Of a stretch of 64,000 nt of DNA, positions 1 to 11,514 are shown piece after piece; within the stretch, counting starts at the first letter, position 1, and each line of letters begins with the position of its first letter. The notes below the pieces were generated by a model. That model did no database searches. It was not told the origin of the DNA and saw only the letters and a program-made list of their open reading frames with translations. The position numbers and the translations under genes are program-made. Location of the stretch: assembly GCF_027580225.2 (NCBI RefSeq), contig NC_073352.2, forward strand, positions 29,630,001-29,694,000, given 5' to 3'. This DNA comes from Misgurnus anguillicaudatus. Lineage: Eukaryota; Chordata; Actinopteri; Cypriniformes; Cobitidae.

Positions 1-262
1 TCCAAAACGGTAAGAATCAAATGTTTAACTCTGGGCGAGCTGGAAAATGAGCATATTTTCAAAAAAAGTGGAATGTCTCTTTAAAAATGCTAAACAACTG
101 GTTATTATTCAGAGATGATAACTGAATCACTTTGAATTGCTTATTTACATACAGTCTATCATTCAAAGTGATGCTGAGGTGAGTATACTGAACAGGAAGT
201 GACATCGACAGTTTGAACACACACTTGTTAGTCTCTGTTTAGATCACTGTTCAGGCATGTAG
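1..262. other. Intergenic, nothing recognised
   Basis: AT-rich unique sequence before the first microsatellite. No coding, RNA or repeat signal was found. Confidence 0.6.
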
Positions 263-389
<127 letters not shown>

Positions 390-430
390 TTTCCTGCAGC
401 TGCTGTCCAGATGAGTTACTCTGTGCAGGT

Positions 431-432
<2 letters not shown>

Positions 433-474
<42 letters not shown>
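433..474. repeat. (CT)n microsatellite
   Basis: About 42 bp of perfect CT dinucleotides, 45 bp after the GT tract. Confidence 0.97.
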
Positions 475-478
<4 letters not shown>

Positions 479-863
479 TGGTCTCCATCATGACTTTGGA
501 CTGAATTGTAAGCTAATAAAGGAAAGGCAAATATTTGACTTGATTCCCGCATGTGTTTCTCTGCAGATGTTTGGAGAATCTGCTCGGCTTCTGTCTGCCT
601 GTATTCTGCTGAAGTCCAACATGTTCCTGTGCTCTCCTGTGATGCTTGGGCACTTACAAAAACTACTACCATGGTAACAGATGGAAAAACCATAAACAAA
701 CATCTAAAAGTAGAATGATTATAAATTCTTCTTAAATATTTAAGTTCACCGCATATGTAAGTGTGTGAATTTGTATGTTCAGGTGTGGCTGTACTTGCAA
801 ATATGTAAAATCTTCAGAAATATAATGGCACACATCATAACGTTATGAGGACATTAAAAATGT

Positions 864-1873
<1,010 letters not shown>

Positions 1874-2724
1874 ACCCATATGGCAGAAATATATGTTTTT
1901 TATATTTCAAGATAAAAATGGCCAGAAATATATGTGCTGACATATTTGACATTTTGTTTACAAAAAATTATTTTTCACCAATATATTTTTTGGCCATTTT
2001 TGTAATATATTTTAAAGCATTTTTATTTAAAAATAATATTTATTTTTTAAAATATATTCACGTAAAACCTGTAAACATAACAGTTTTGAAAAAGGTTAAA
2101 ATAAAGAATATTTTCAACAGCAAAAATATACTAATAATTTTATATTTTATACATACTTAGGCTATACATTTTATACACTGTTAAAACATTCTTTAAAAAT
2201 TACAGTATTTTTAAATTAATTGTAAATTTAAATGTATGTTATTTGCTGGCCGCGGTTTGTTAAAGGTTTAATGAACATTAAAAATGGACAAGTAAAAATC
2301 TCATGCAAAGCATTCCGGTAACCAAAATCTGATGGAAAAAAAACAGAAAAAGGATGATGAGGATTTCTGTAAAGATAAAGATTTGTTAATGTTTAATGTT
2401 CATTTAACCTCAAAAAAACTGTTGCCATTAAATAACATAAATTTAAATCTACAGTAAGTTACTTATACTTTATACATTTTATACAAACATTTATACTTTG
2501 GCCAGGAAAAATATATTTTTTGCCATATGGGTAAATAAAAAATGTAGCCTATTTGTTACCCCTGAAATACAATGTTATATGTTAATATAAGGTTACAGCT
2601 GAATATATTTTCAAATTCACAAATATATTTAATTAGGTTCACTTTTTACTAAATGTATTTAGCATATATTTAAAACATATTTTTGGCCGAGAATTTTTTT
2701 TTTTTTTTTTTTTGCCGTATGGGA
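1874..2724. repeat. AT-rich non-autonomous element, family with CCATATGGC / GCCGTATGGG ends (copy 1)
   Basis: Starts near CCCATATGGCAGAAATATAT and ends near TTTTTGCCGTATGGG. Repeated ATATTTTTGGCC and GCCATATGGG blocks occur inside, so it may be two overlapping or nested copies. Related copies lie at 3449-3867 and about 18390-19025. Superfamily unknown; no clear target duplication found. Confidence 0.45.
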
Positions 2725-2754
2725 AGTAAGGTCGTATTTTTGTGCTGTAGGCTA

Positions 2755-2955
2755 CACTGAAAAAAAGATTCATTCCATTTACTCAATTTATTAATGTAAG
2801 TGGTCGCAATCAATTTATTTAAGCTACATTAAAACAAAAAATGTGAAAAACAAAACAAAATACTTTTGTTTAATGTAGCTTAAATAAATTGATTGCGACC
2901 ACTTACCTTAATAAATTGAGTAAATTGAATTAATTTTTTTTTTTTTTTTTTGGTG
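2755..2955. repeat. Fold-back MITE, TA target (family with CACTGAAAAAAA ends), copy 1
   Basis: About 201 bp, nearly fully palindromic: arms read through AAGTGGTCGCAATCAATTTA and its complement around a short A-rich loop. It is flanked by TA on both sides (2753-2754 and 2956-2957), consistent with a Tc1/mariner-mobilised MITE. Copy 2 at 23155-23338 has the same arms. Confidence 0.8.
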
Positions 2956-3360
2956 TAACTAGAGACTCATCAACGTTTGGTAGTCTGATCGAATGAATAA
3001 AATTGTCGGAATTGTCCAAGAACATCTCAAAAAAGTTATTGGTTCAATCAGTGTAATAACAGATCTCTCCAGCAGAGGTCAATGTGTTTCCACACTTTCT
3101 TAGACCGCCCATTGACCACTGTGGTGCGTCCACGGCGCCGCCATATTGAACAGGCCAAGAGTGCTTCATAAAGAGTGCTTCATTTACTCACCATTTACTC
3201 ATCTATACAAGTGCAATCTAATGTGGTTTGAGTTAAATACTTATCGAAGCAAATTAAGACCATTAGTATGCAAGTGTGAATCAAAGTGTAAAGAACATTC
3301 TGATCATATGATTAGGCCAAACATTATCATTATCAATTAGTGATTAATATTTATTCACCG

Positions 3361-3440
3361 TTATTTCACAGTCTCAGACTATTGAGATTCCCCAATTTTG
3401 TTATTTCACAGTCTCAGACTATTGAGATTCCCCATCATGG
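3361..3440. repeat. Direct tandem duplication, 40-bp unit, two copies
   Basis: TTATTTCACAGTCTCAGACT... is repeated immediately with almost no change, pointing to a recent small duplication. Confidence 0.85.
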
Positions 3441-3448
3441 TCGTCAGA

Positions 3449-3867
3449 CCTCATACGGCAAAAAAATCTCTGGGCAAAAATATGTTTTAAAAATATGCTT
3501 AATACATTTTGTAGAAAGTAAATCTTAAATAAATATAAATTGTTTTAACTTTCATTTATTAATAAATATTTTAAAATGTATTTCAGGGGCAACAATACAT
3601 TCCTAATTTTACAACCCTCTTGGCCAAAATATAAATGTTTAGATTTTAGATTTCATGAATACTTTATAAAGTAAATGTTTGCAGTTGAAAGTATACTTAA
3701 TTTTAACCTTTTCGAATCCGTTATGCATACAAGTTTGTAACAACAATTTTACAAATTCCAATAAATACAAATACTTTAAAATATATTTTTAATAAAATAT
3801 TTCAAAATATACATTAAACTGGTATTTAATGTATATATTTGAAAATATATAATTTTTGCCGTATGTT
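3449..3867. repeat. AT-rich non-autonomous element, CATACGGCAAAAA / TTTTTGCCGTATG ends (copy 2)
   Basis: Inverted ends CATACGGCAAAAA and TTTTTGCCGTATG bound about 420 bp of AT-rich sequence related to the 1874-2724 and 18390-19025 copies. It abuts the left end of the next repeat at about 3865. Confidence 0.55.
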
Positions 3868-4675
3868 TCCATTACCATGATTTTATGCATATTTTGAAGT
3901 ATCACATTAAAAACGAGTAATGGAAATGCAAATTTTCAAATAAAAATCCATTTATTCGCAAAATTTGAGGTGGTTTTTGACGTATGCAAATGAAACGCAT
4001 TTTCCAAATAAATTCTGAAGTAGGGAGCATTAAACCCACGTGACTGAACGTCTAGCTTGCTGTCGTTGTCTTTACCATATATAGAGCTCGACGTCATCGC
4101 AATGCCCTTGCTGCTATTCACCTTATTCCGCCACGCCCCTTTTTAATTCTTCGCTCTTCCGCATTTTGTCAACCGACTTCCGCTGCTAATATGGCACAGT
4201 GCATTCGGTGGTTAGTTTGGTGGTTAGAAGATTGTTTGTAGTTCACTATAACTTTAACGAAATGACAAATATCACTACTGCTGTAAATGTTTTAAATTAG
4301 GAGCACGGTTAAAACTTCATATGACGCTCGGATAGTCTTTTATTGTCCCATCAATCGTCTCGTGGTTAGACGATATGAAGCGGCCGCGGCAAGTAACCTG
4401 GCATATTTAATTACCTCGTCCTGTCAGGAGTTGATGGAGCAGCATTGAAAATTATTAAAAGTATGTCCACCAATATTTACACAGTGATTTCGTCTTTTTT
4501 AAAGCAAATGTGCACCTTAGCCAGTCCAATAACTATTTCGTTTTTATGTGGAACCATGATATAATTCATTTGCAAACTTGCCAACACTTATTCCTTTAAA
4601 TCAGGAGACTTAAATCCTTTTAAGTGGAATCTACAAAGCTCACATATGGTTTAAGAAATTCCTTACAGATAATAT

Positions 4676-4925
4676 CTGATCACACTGTAAAGGTTTATAT
4701 AACTGCATGGCAGGTTACATCTGATCACATAGTAAATGTTTAATATAACTGCATGACAGGTAACAGCTGATCACATAGTAAAGGTTTAATATAACTGCAC
4801 AACATCTGATCACATTGTAAAGGTTTAATATAAATGCACAACATCTGATCACACTGTAAATGTTTAATATCACTGCATGACATCTGATCACATATGAAGG
4901 TTTAATGTAACTTTACAACAGGTAA
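4676..4925. repeat. Minisatellite, about six units of 39-47 bp
   Basis: Core ATCTGATCACA(T/C)(A/T)GTAAAGG followed by TTTAATATAACTGCA recurs at about 4676, 4720, 4767, 4806, 4845 and 4884. Confidence 0.85.
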
Positions 4926-4950
4926 AGCAAGACCACCCTGCAATAAATTA

Positions 4951-5134
4951 AGACACAGCTTTATCGGAGTCATCAGGAGCTGATCCCAAGTGTTTATCTG
5001 GAAGCTGTTGGTGTATGTACTGGTAAAGTGCTTGGCGACTGTGTAATGGATGCAATATCAACCCTCTGTAAAGCTGAACCAAAGATGGTTGTTTCTCAGC
5101 AGAGATATGTACATTTGTGCCAGCTCAACACATT
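4951..5134 (+). pseudogene. Protein-like open frame, possible captured exon fragment
   Basis: From the codon after a TAA at about 4948 the plus strand reads KTQLYRSHQELIPSVYLEAV and continues ...GKVLGDCVMDAISTLCKAEP, with about 60 stop-free codons up to a MITE insertion at 5135. Removing the MITE keeps the frame open for about 16 more codons. Codon choice and composition look coding. The pattern LIP-x-VY-x-x-A-x-G ... VMDAI-x-x-L resembles, weakly and from memory, the C-terminal helical region of ZW10. No start or splice site is convincing. Not recognised; could be chance. Confidence 0.22.
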
Positions 5135-5359
5135 GAAGCAGTTTCTCGGACAGGGTTTACAGGACTAGGATTTAATTATATTAGGACATTTTAGTTTTTA
5201 CAAACAAACCCTACAAAAAAACAAGACTGGTGCGCATCTTGTGACAAAACAATGGCACTTATATATGTTGAGGTATGTCAAAGGTGTTTTTATATTATTG
5301 TAGCTCAAATATGCATTTTAGCCTGGGACCAGGATAAGCCCTGTCCGGGAAACCGCACC
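5135..5359. repeat. PIF/Harbinger-like MITE (family with GGTTTCCCGGACAGGG ends)
   Basis: Ends GAAGCAGTTTCTCGGACAGG and CCTGTCCGGGAAACCGCACC, inner CTAGTCCT-like motifs, and a 3-bp target duplication ATT (5132-5134 and 5360-5362). Same family as 18104-18330 and 22833-23907. Confidence 0.7.
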
Positions 5360-6054
5360 ATTGTTTTCCCATATCAGATGTAGGTTGCTTCAGGTTGAGT
5401 TGTGATTTTAAAGTGTAGTTGTGGTCAGAGACGGATGGATCCTCCCATTGTGTTTCTGCATCACAGTTTAGGAACATGTTGATTGTATCATCCTCACAGT
5501 TGTCCACTGCATCACTACACATCAATGCATCTGTGAAAATAATATAACCATAAACATTTTTATGTTAGTATTTAAAATAAACTTGCATCATGAGAATTAA
5601 TAAATAAATGGTACCCATACAGAACAGTGTGTAAGAGAGAGATGCATTAAAAAGAGACAGTAACATTATACACACAACCTTTAACTTCAGTGTTAAATAA
5701 TACATTGTTTAATAGGTCATTATCAATATCTGAATGAGAAATGAACTGACATTCTAGCATCTGAAATCTCAGTAACTTGTAGGAATCACGTGGGCTACTG
5801 TAAGAATGCAATGTACTATAATATCTCGTTGTACTATCGTAAATATAAAAATATAGGTGGACAATTAAAACCATTCAAATAGTTGCATTTTATAAACTAA
5901 CGTTACTGATCTTAATTGTATTTGTAGAACGTACTTCACAAATCTAACTTTAGGCGAACGAGCACAAAGTTAGCTAAGATAGCTTACCTGAAACTGGCCA
6001 CCTTTTCAACACCCGGCGTGGTTTAAAGTTACCGGAACATCGTAGTCGAACCAT
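5295..6054 (-). CDS. Hypothetical two-exon small protein, C-terminus supplied by a MITE
   Basis: Exon 1 (6054-5988): ATG in GTAATGG context, MVRLRCSGNFKPRRVLKRWP..., 22 codons plus one base, then a textbook donor TTTCAG|GTAAGC. Exon 2 starts at 5530 after TTATTTTCACAG and continues in phase (DALMCSDAVDNCEDDTINMF...) to a stop at 5295. The joined ORF is exactly 101 codons. The last 20 or so residues and the stop lie in the Harbinger-like MITE at 5135-5359. Upstream of the ATG is a GC-rich stretch with a YY1-like GGCGCCATTT. Not recognised as any known protein; no domain seen. Could be a recent lineage-specific transcript or coincidence. Confidence 0.3.
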
Positions 6055-6235
6055 TACTTGGGGTAAGGGTGTTCCTCAGTTGGCTTAAAATTGGTAAGAA
6101 AGAACCATAAAGGCGCTCGAGTGAGCTTTTTAAGCTTAACGCGTCGCCTTCAGTCACTGCTTCAGCTGCTCATCGTCTATGCGGCCGGAAGAACGTTGAC
6201 AAAATGAGCGAAATGGCGCCGCCCTTGTTGTCGTG
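6055..6235 (-). promoter_or_regulatory. GC-richer promoter-like segment upstream of the hypothetical gene
   Basis: Locally raised CpG (ACGCGTCGCC, GCGGCCGGAAG, GGCGGCGCCATTTCGC on the minus strand) in an AT-rich surround, just upstream of the ATG at 6054. The AAGGGCGGCGCCATTTCG block resembles a YY1-type initiator element and GCCGGAAG an ETS site. Promoter activity is inferred. Confidence 0.3.
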
Positions 6236-6536
6236 AAAAATAAGGTGAATAGTGCATTCATCAACATCAGCATTTTTTGTCTGTGCACAGCATTCAGTTT
6301 GCCAATTTCAAACTGCACTGCTTATAAATTAATAACTTGCCTCATTGTGTCTACATGCAGTCCTGTCTCCATTTTCCAAGTGTGTCTTGTTTTGTTTACT
6401 GTTGGTTACTAAGTTACCAGTACCACATCATTCGCTCAAACAACTTGATGGAAACGCAGCTAATTCGCTTTTGTTTGGTTTTCTTTTTGCGAATTTTGAA
6501 AAGATTTCCTTCACATTGGAATGGAAACACAGTTAA

Positions 6537-7388
6537 TTTCACTCAAAACAACTGCAATACCTTATGCATTCTACTCCTGATTATATAAAAGCTATAAGCA
6601 GAAATGTTGTCTGTTCCTTTAAGAGCCAAAAGAGACACATCTGAAGGCCATGTGTATCACGCACACAAACATGCAACAAGGATTTTATGGCTTTTGGATT
6701 ATTGTTGTTATGAAGACTTCTCTGGGTTCGAAGCATTGGGATGGGTGTGTGAATGTGTTGAAAAGTTTTCAAACAAACTCGTACTGTAATCATTAGTGCT
6801 GTGCCAATGATGCCTCCCCTGCCTCTAGTGTTAACTACTGGTACTGCATAAAACGCACAACCCCATAATGTTTCAACATTTGATATATTAAACATGATCA
6901 TTATTTATCATAAGTCAAGGTACAAACATTTAACCTAATGATAAACTTTTCCTATTGAAATTTCTCTTTGTCACTGAATGAAGTTTGTTTTCGCAGTCTG
7001 TCCTGACTGAACTGAGACCAGCAGTACAGTCATCTAATAAGTTCATCTTTGTGGTTCTCAGAGAAACATGTAATAAAGAGAAAGAATTTATAGTTATTTT
7101 ATCATAATTAAAGTGATGTGTCATGGTTATTAATATGTCATCAGCTTATACATTAACAATATGCAACACACTAGTCGTATTATACTGTAACATCCTTTTA
7201 TTTGTACGTTCTACAATCTTAATTATTCTTTGTTTATTCAAGTTCAAGATTTCATATAGAAAATTTTTATTTAGTTTAGATCAAGTGTTGACGTACATAA
7301 ATGACTATTTTGTATATCGTTTAAATACTCTACAGATCACTCAGTGAACTTACTGAAGACTTTATAAGTCATTCATTTGAGGTGAATC

Positions 7389-7390
<2 letters not shown>
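6537..7390. other. Intergenic, nothing recognised
   Basis: AT-rich sequence. Short ORFs on both strands (for example around 6581-6901) lack start or splice context and protein-like composition. Confidence 0.5.

Positions 7391-7471
<81 letters not shown>
7391..7471. repeat. (GT)n microsatellite
   Basis: About 80 bp of GT with one TAT interruption. Confidence 0.97.
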
Positions 7472-7819
7472 TTTAGACGTGGAAACAGAACGAGTGCAGA
7501 TGTGGATGGCTGTAGTCCAGTGCTTGAGACGCAGCCAAAAGACCAAACCATCTGAGTGGAAAAACAACACAAAGACTTTAGTAGGTCAAACACACATTAG
7601 ACAACCGACACAATCACTGCACAGAAAGAGAGAGACAGAGACAAAGAGACAGACAGATGGGAAGGTGATGTGATCCTCTCTGTCCTCTGCTCTCATTTAA
7701 GGCAAGAAAATTTACAGCAATCTGTGGGGTCGGCAGTCTCTCCTTTCCTATCTCAAAATTCCCCAGGACACTCCACAGGAGGCCGGACAAACATCTGGGA
7801 TTTGCATTTCGGTTTCTAA

Positions 7820-7823
7820 TGGG

Positions 7824-7856
<33 letters not shown>

Positions 7857-7922
7857 GGATAAAAAAAGGGATAGGTAGATAGAGATGATAGAGAGAGAGA
7901 AAGAGAGAGCAAAAGAGCGAGA
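7820..7922. repeat. GA-rich low-complexity tract
   Basis: Several (GA)n runs separated by GATAG-like units. Confidence 0.9.
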
Positions 7923-8244
7923 TCCATGAAGACTCAGGTGTCACAGGTTATTCACAGACATACAGTTCAAATATCAGACCACCCACAACTTCTGACCTCT
8001 TGCAGAAAAAAAATCATGTTTAAAGAAAAAAAAAAAAAAGGTTGTTAAATTATTGTGTAAACACCGTAAATAGCGGTGAAAAAAACTGTAAAGAATAATG
8101 TATAATTTATTCAAATATAAAAGCTGGTGTTATTTTTTCACCCTCAAAGAGTGATTATTGAAAAAGAGACACATACAAGAGATCTTCATCTTACTAAGTA
8201 TATTTAACATGTTAGGGGTTATAGGGACGGTTGACAGGACTTAA

Positions 8245-8774
8245 AGGAACAGTATGTAAGAAATGTATATCAATTAATCATAAAATGGCCCTGGCATGTC
8301 ACTAGACCAGTGGTTCTCAAACTGGGGGCCCTGAGATTGTGCCAGGGAGGCCCCAGTTTAATGACATTTTATATAATACATTAATTTATCACAAATTCTG
8401 TGCAATTAAACTTTAGAAAAATAAGGTTACTAACCCACAGCACTACATTGTATCATCTAATGTTTTGTTTAATTCAGATTTTAAGTTTTGGAATATTTTA
8501 TGTCATAAATTTTCTTTGGGGGGCCATGAAGGGATGAACCGTATACAAGGTGGGCCGCATACCAAAAACGTTTGAGAACCACTGCACTAGACATAAGTAT
8601 TTGAAATGAACATGATTCCTTAATATCACTGACAACAGTGGTCCGGCCAGGATATTGTCATTTAAAAAGTGGAGTTGCAGCCCTCAACTGATGTTTATGT
8701 TGTCATGTTGTGTATTGGCCACCAGTTGTGTGATTGCAGTACCAGTTTTAGCCACAATCCTACATACTGTTCCT
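8245..8774. mobile_element. TTAA-target MITE (AGGAACAGTATGTA ends), copy 1, interrupted
   Basis: Ends AGGAACAGTATGTA and TACATACTGTTCCT, flanked by TTAA at 8241-8244 and 8775-8778 (piggyBac/Kolobok-type target). The interior matches the uninterrupted copy at 20784-21061 in opposite orientation, except for a hAT insertion at 8308-8584. Confidence 0.85.
8308..8584. mobile_element. hAT MITE (CAGTGGTTCTCAAA ends) nested in the TTAA MITE
   Basis: Terminal inverted repeats CAGTGGTTCTCAAA and TTTGAGAACCACTG, 277 bp long, with a perfect 8-bp target duplication CACTAGAC at 8300-8307 and 8585-8592. The ends and target length are typical of Charlie-like hAT non-autonomous elements. Confidence 0.93.
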
Positions 8775-8778
8775 TTAA

Positions 8779-9330
8779 AGGTGCAGTGTGTACATTTTAG
8801 AAGGATTTTTTGACAGCAATGCAATATAATAAAGATAACTATTATCAGTGGTGTATAAAGACCTTATATAATGAACTGTATTGTTTTTATTACCTTAGAT
8901 TGAGTCGTTTTATCTACATACCCTGCGGGTCCCCCTACATGTAAGCCGCCATTTTGCGCCGCCATGTTTCTACAGTGGCCCTAAACCAGGAGTGGGGAAC
9001 CCTGGGTCCTGCAGAGTTTAGTTCCAACCCTAATCAAACACACCAGAATTTTATTTCCAAGTAATTCTGAAGATTTTAATTAGATTTTTCAGGTGTTGTT
9101 TAATAAGGGTTGGAACTAAACTCTGCAGGGCAGTGACCTTCCAGGACCAGGGTTCCCCACCCCTGCCCTAAATGGACCAACTGCTCTACAGAGAGCATTT
9201 GTCACTATGTTGTCTCAGATGATGCCATGTCTGTCCTGTGACGGCTATCGTAGCTTCTCTATGTGCTTCGAAAGGAGAGGTGCAATTCGCAACCTCACCA
9301 CTAGATGCCACTAAAATCCACACACTGAAC
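8779..9330. mobile_element. TTAA-adjacent MITE (AGGTGCAGTGTGTA left end), interrupted
   Basis: Starts directly after the TTAA that closes the previous MITE. The right end is near CCACACACTGAAC (about 9330), an eroded complement of the left end. A hAT MITE interrupts it at 8987-9165. Confidence 0.6.
8987..9165. mobile_element. hAT MITE (CAGGAGTGGGGAACCC ends) nested in the previous element
   Basis: 179 bp with inverted ends CAGGAGTGGGGAACC / GGTTCCCCACCCCTG and target duplications CCCTAAAC and CCCTAAAT (7 of 8 match) at 8979-8986 and 9166-9173. Confidence 0.88.
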
Positions 9331-9397
9331 ACTTTGCACCAAGCAAAGTCCCAGACTAAAATGCATGCCCGGGCAGTCTTAACTGATAACATCTTAA

Positions 9398-9608
9398 AGC
9401 AACACTAAAGAGTTTTTGCTCTTTGCTCCCCCTACAGGTTAGAAGCGGAATTGTCCATTACCACTGACATAAATACTGCAGCATAGCTGGCTCTGATTGG
9501 CCGATAGAGGGCTGCAAAGCGGATGTGAAAGTGCCGTTCACCCTGTTTCCTGGTTCAAACTTTTTTGGAAACGTTATTTTAATGTAAAAAAAACTCTTTG
9601 GTGTTGCT
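9398..9608. mobile_element. TTAA-target MITE (AGCAACACTAAAGAGTTTTT ends)
   Basis: 211 bp; left AGCAACACTAAAGAGTTTTT and right AAAACTCTTTGGTGTTGCT are near-perfect inverted repeats flanked by TTAA at 9394-9397 and 9609-9612. Confidence 0.9.
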
Positions 9609-9681
9609 TTAAAATATATCACTGACCTTGTTTTGTCTGAAGATGCAAACCTGTAATGATTTTTTGTAATGTATGTTTGTA

Positions 9682-9752
9682 AAAACTGTCCTGATTTAAC
9701 CAAGGCCTAGTCCTGGCTTAATTTAAACCCTGCCTGGGAAACTGTCCCAAAG
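9682..9752. repeat. Fragment of the Harbinger-like MITE family
   Basis: AAGGCCTAGTCCTGGCTTAA ... CCTGGGAAACTGTCCC matches the right end of the family at 22833-23907. No left end present. Confidence 0.5.
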
Positions 9753-10289
9753 TAGAAAGTAACGCTCTTTGGCTTTATAAAATTAAAAAATATATATTTA
9801 AGTTAGATTAATCTTTATTTTATACAATCATCAACACACACATCTCTGCTACAAAGGAACACTTAAAGTTTGTTTGTGGGATCTACCGTTATTGTACAAA
9901 TACACAGAAAGTGACAGGAGTGCAAATGTTACAACTTATCCCATAGGTGGGGTTCATGATAACAAACAGAGGGTTTGTTGTAACACTTGCTAAAAATTGA
10001 GTTTAAACACAACTATTTAATACAATTCTGTCTATATACTAAAGGTGGATATTATTTATATATCTGCACACATTCATCCATCCATGATCCTTCATCTAAC
10101 TCAGATTGTAATTCTGTAAAGCTCCATTGTCTCGGCTTACAGTGAATGTATTACACAAACACGTCTCTCTTATAGTTCAGTCAGTGTGAGCATTATATAC
10201 ATATATATGAAAGTAAATTGATTATTAAGTATGGTAACCCATATTTAAACCATACCTCTATATGGCATTGCAATTCATAAACACACACA
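9753..10289. other. Intergenic, nothing recognised
   Basis: AT-rich unique sequence ending in a short (CA)n at about 10278-10297. Confidence 0.5.
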
Positions 10290-10297
10290 CACACACG

Positions 10298-10434
10298 GAG
10301 CATTGGGCAGCTATTCAATGGAGCTAAGGTGCTTTGCTAAATTGGACCAGAGTTGTTTCCTAACAGTCTTGGTAATCGAACGAGTGACCTTCAGGTTACG
10401 ACTCTCTAACCACTCGGCCACGACTGCCCCCCCA
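10298..10434 (-). repeat. tRNA-derived SINE (HE1-like), minus strand
   Basis: On the minus strand it begins GGCAGTCGTGGCCGAGTGGT, a tRNA-Ser-like A box (TGGCCGAGTGG), followed by a B box (GTTCGATTAC), then the tRNA-unrelated body ending near TGGAATAGC-type sequence and a CA run. Typical of teleost HE1-type SINEs. Not a functional tRNA: the cloverleaf is not complete and a SINE body follows. Confidence 0.75.
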
Positions 10435-11514
10435 ATATATGTGGCCCAAGCTTTCTGTCACGTGTCCAAGTAGGCTACACAAGACAAGAATGATCACATA
10501 ACAATATTTCATTTCTGATGCACAGCCCTTAAAGAGAGACAGACGTGAAATATATATCCAACACATTTTAAACATAAACCATGTGTGACAACTTAACATC
10601 TATGCAACCATTAAATACGAACCCTGAGAGCTGTCATGTGTTAACGGTCACGTTCATTAAATAGTCATGCATGATACTGAACTACAAGTAGATTATTATT
10701 TAATAAACCGAACTGGTCAACTTTAGAAATAAAGTTTTCTGAGTTTTCATTCCTTACACTCAAGATGAGCAATCCTGTAAGTTTTCTGTATGAAGTCAGT
10801 CTAGTTGAGCATCCAGTAGCAGAAGGTCAGAGGGCTTCTGTTCATCTGGCTGATGAGAATCTGACACGACACAATGAAGAGGCTGAAACCCTAATGAGAT
10901 TCACAGATCGATGAATCTGAACACACACACACACACGAGAAAGATTATTGATTGTGTTCTTCATGCTGGTGACAGGAATCTTAAGATCTTAGCCTTCGTG
11001 TGAGGAAAACCCCCGGAGGGTCACAAACACAAACTGTGAGACGATCAGCGTCCTGAAATCTCTCATTCATAAGAGAAAATCAGCTGGACAGAGATGAAAT
11101 GCAGCTGATGCTTGAACACGTGACAAATGTGTTTCTATACAGATAAACAAAGAATGAAGACAACTACAAACACATCAAAAAGATTAATGTTGACAATGAA
11201 TACTGATGACAAAAGATGTAAAGCCCTTTTCACACAGAGATTACGAAAATACATGGAAAATGCGTCCGGGAATTGTCTGGGATCGTTTGACTTTTGGTTC
11301 ATTCACATTGAGGGTGGGATTTCTGTTGCCATATTAAACGTTGCATTGTCCCCTATTCACAGTAACAGTAGTGCTCAATCCTGTCTAGTTCTTCCAAAAA
11401 AGCTAATTTTATCAAACTGGTGCCATTGTTTCCAGTCAGACATATTAAAGGGGCGCAGATGCTATGTATGGCCAGTCAGACTGGAACTGGATATTTCCAA
11501 CACAATCTCTTGGC
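10435..11514. other. Intergenic, nothing recognised
   Basis: AT-rich, with a short (CA)n at about 10921-10936. ORFs here have no homology recognisable by eye. Confidence 0.5.

Larger units (their letters stand above)
3865..6536. mobile_element. hAT-like repeat split by a 2.3 kb internal block
   Basis: The left 245 bp (3865-4110: GTTTCCATTACCATGATTTT ... CACGTGACTGAACGTCTAGC ... GACGTCATC) and right 115 bp (6420-6536: CAACTTGATGGAAACGCAGC ... CATTGGAATGGAAAC) match the two halves of a compact 329-bp copy at 43124-43452, where they are contiguous. Terminal inverted repeats GTTTCCATT(A/C)C face each other. The extra block is either internal sequence of a longer element form, captured host DNA or a later insertion. 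It contains a minisatellite, a nested MITE and two weak gene-like signals. Whether 3865 and 6536 belong to one element is inferred. Confidence 0.4.

Noticed and set aside
10381..10434. Functional tRNA-Ser gene
   Set aside because: A and B boxes are present but a SINE body follows and the acceptor stem is not completed.
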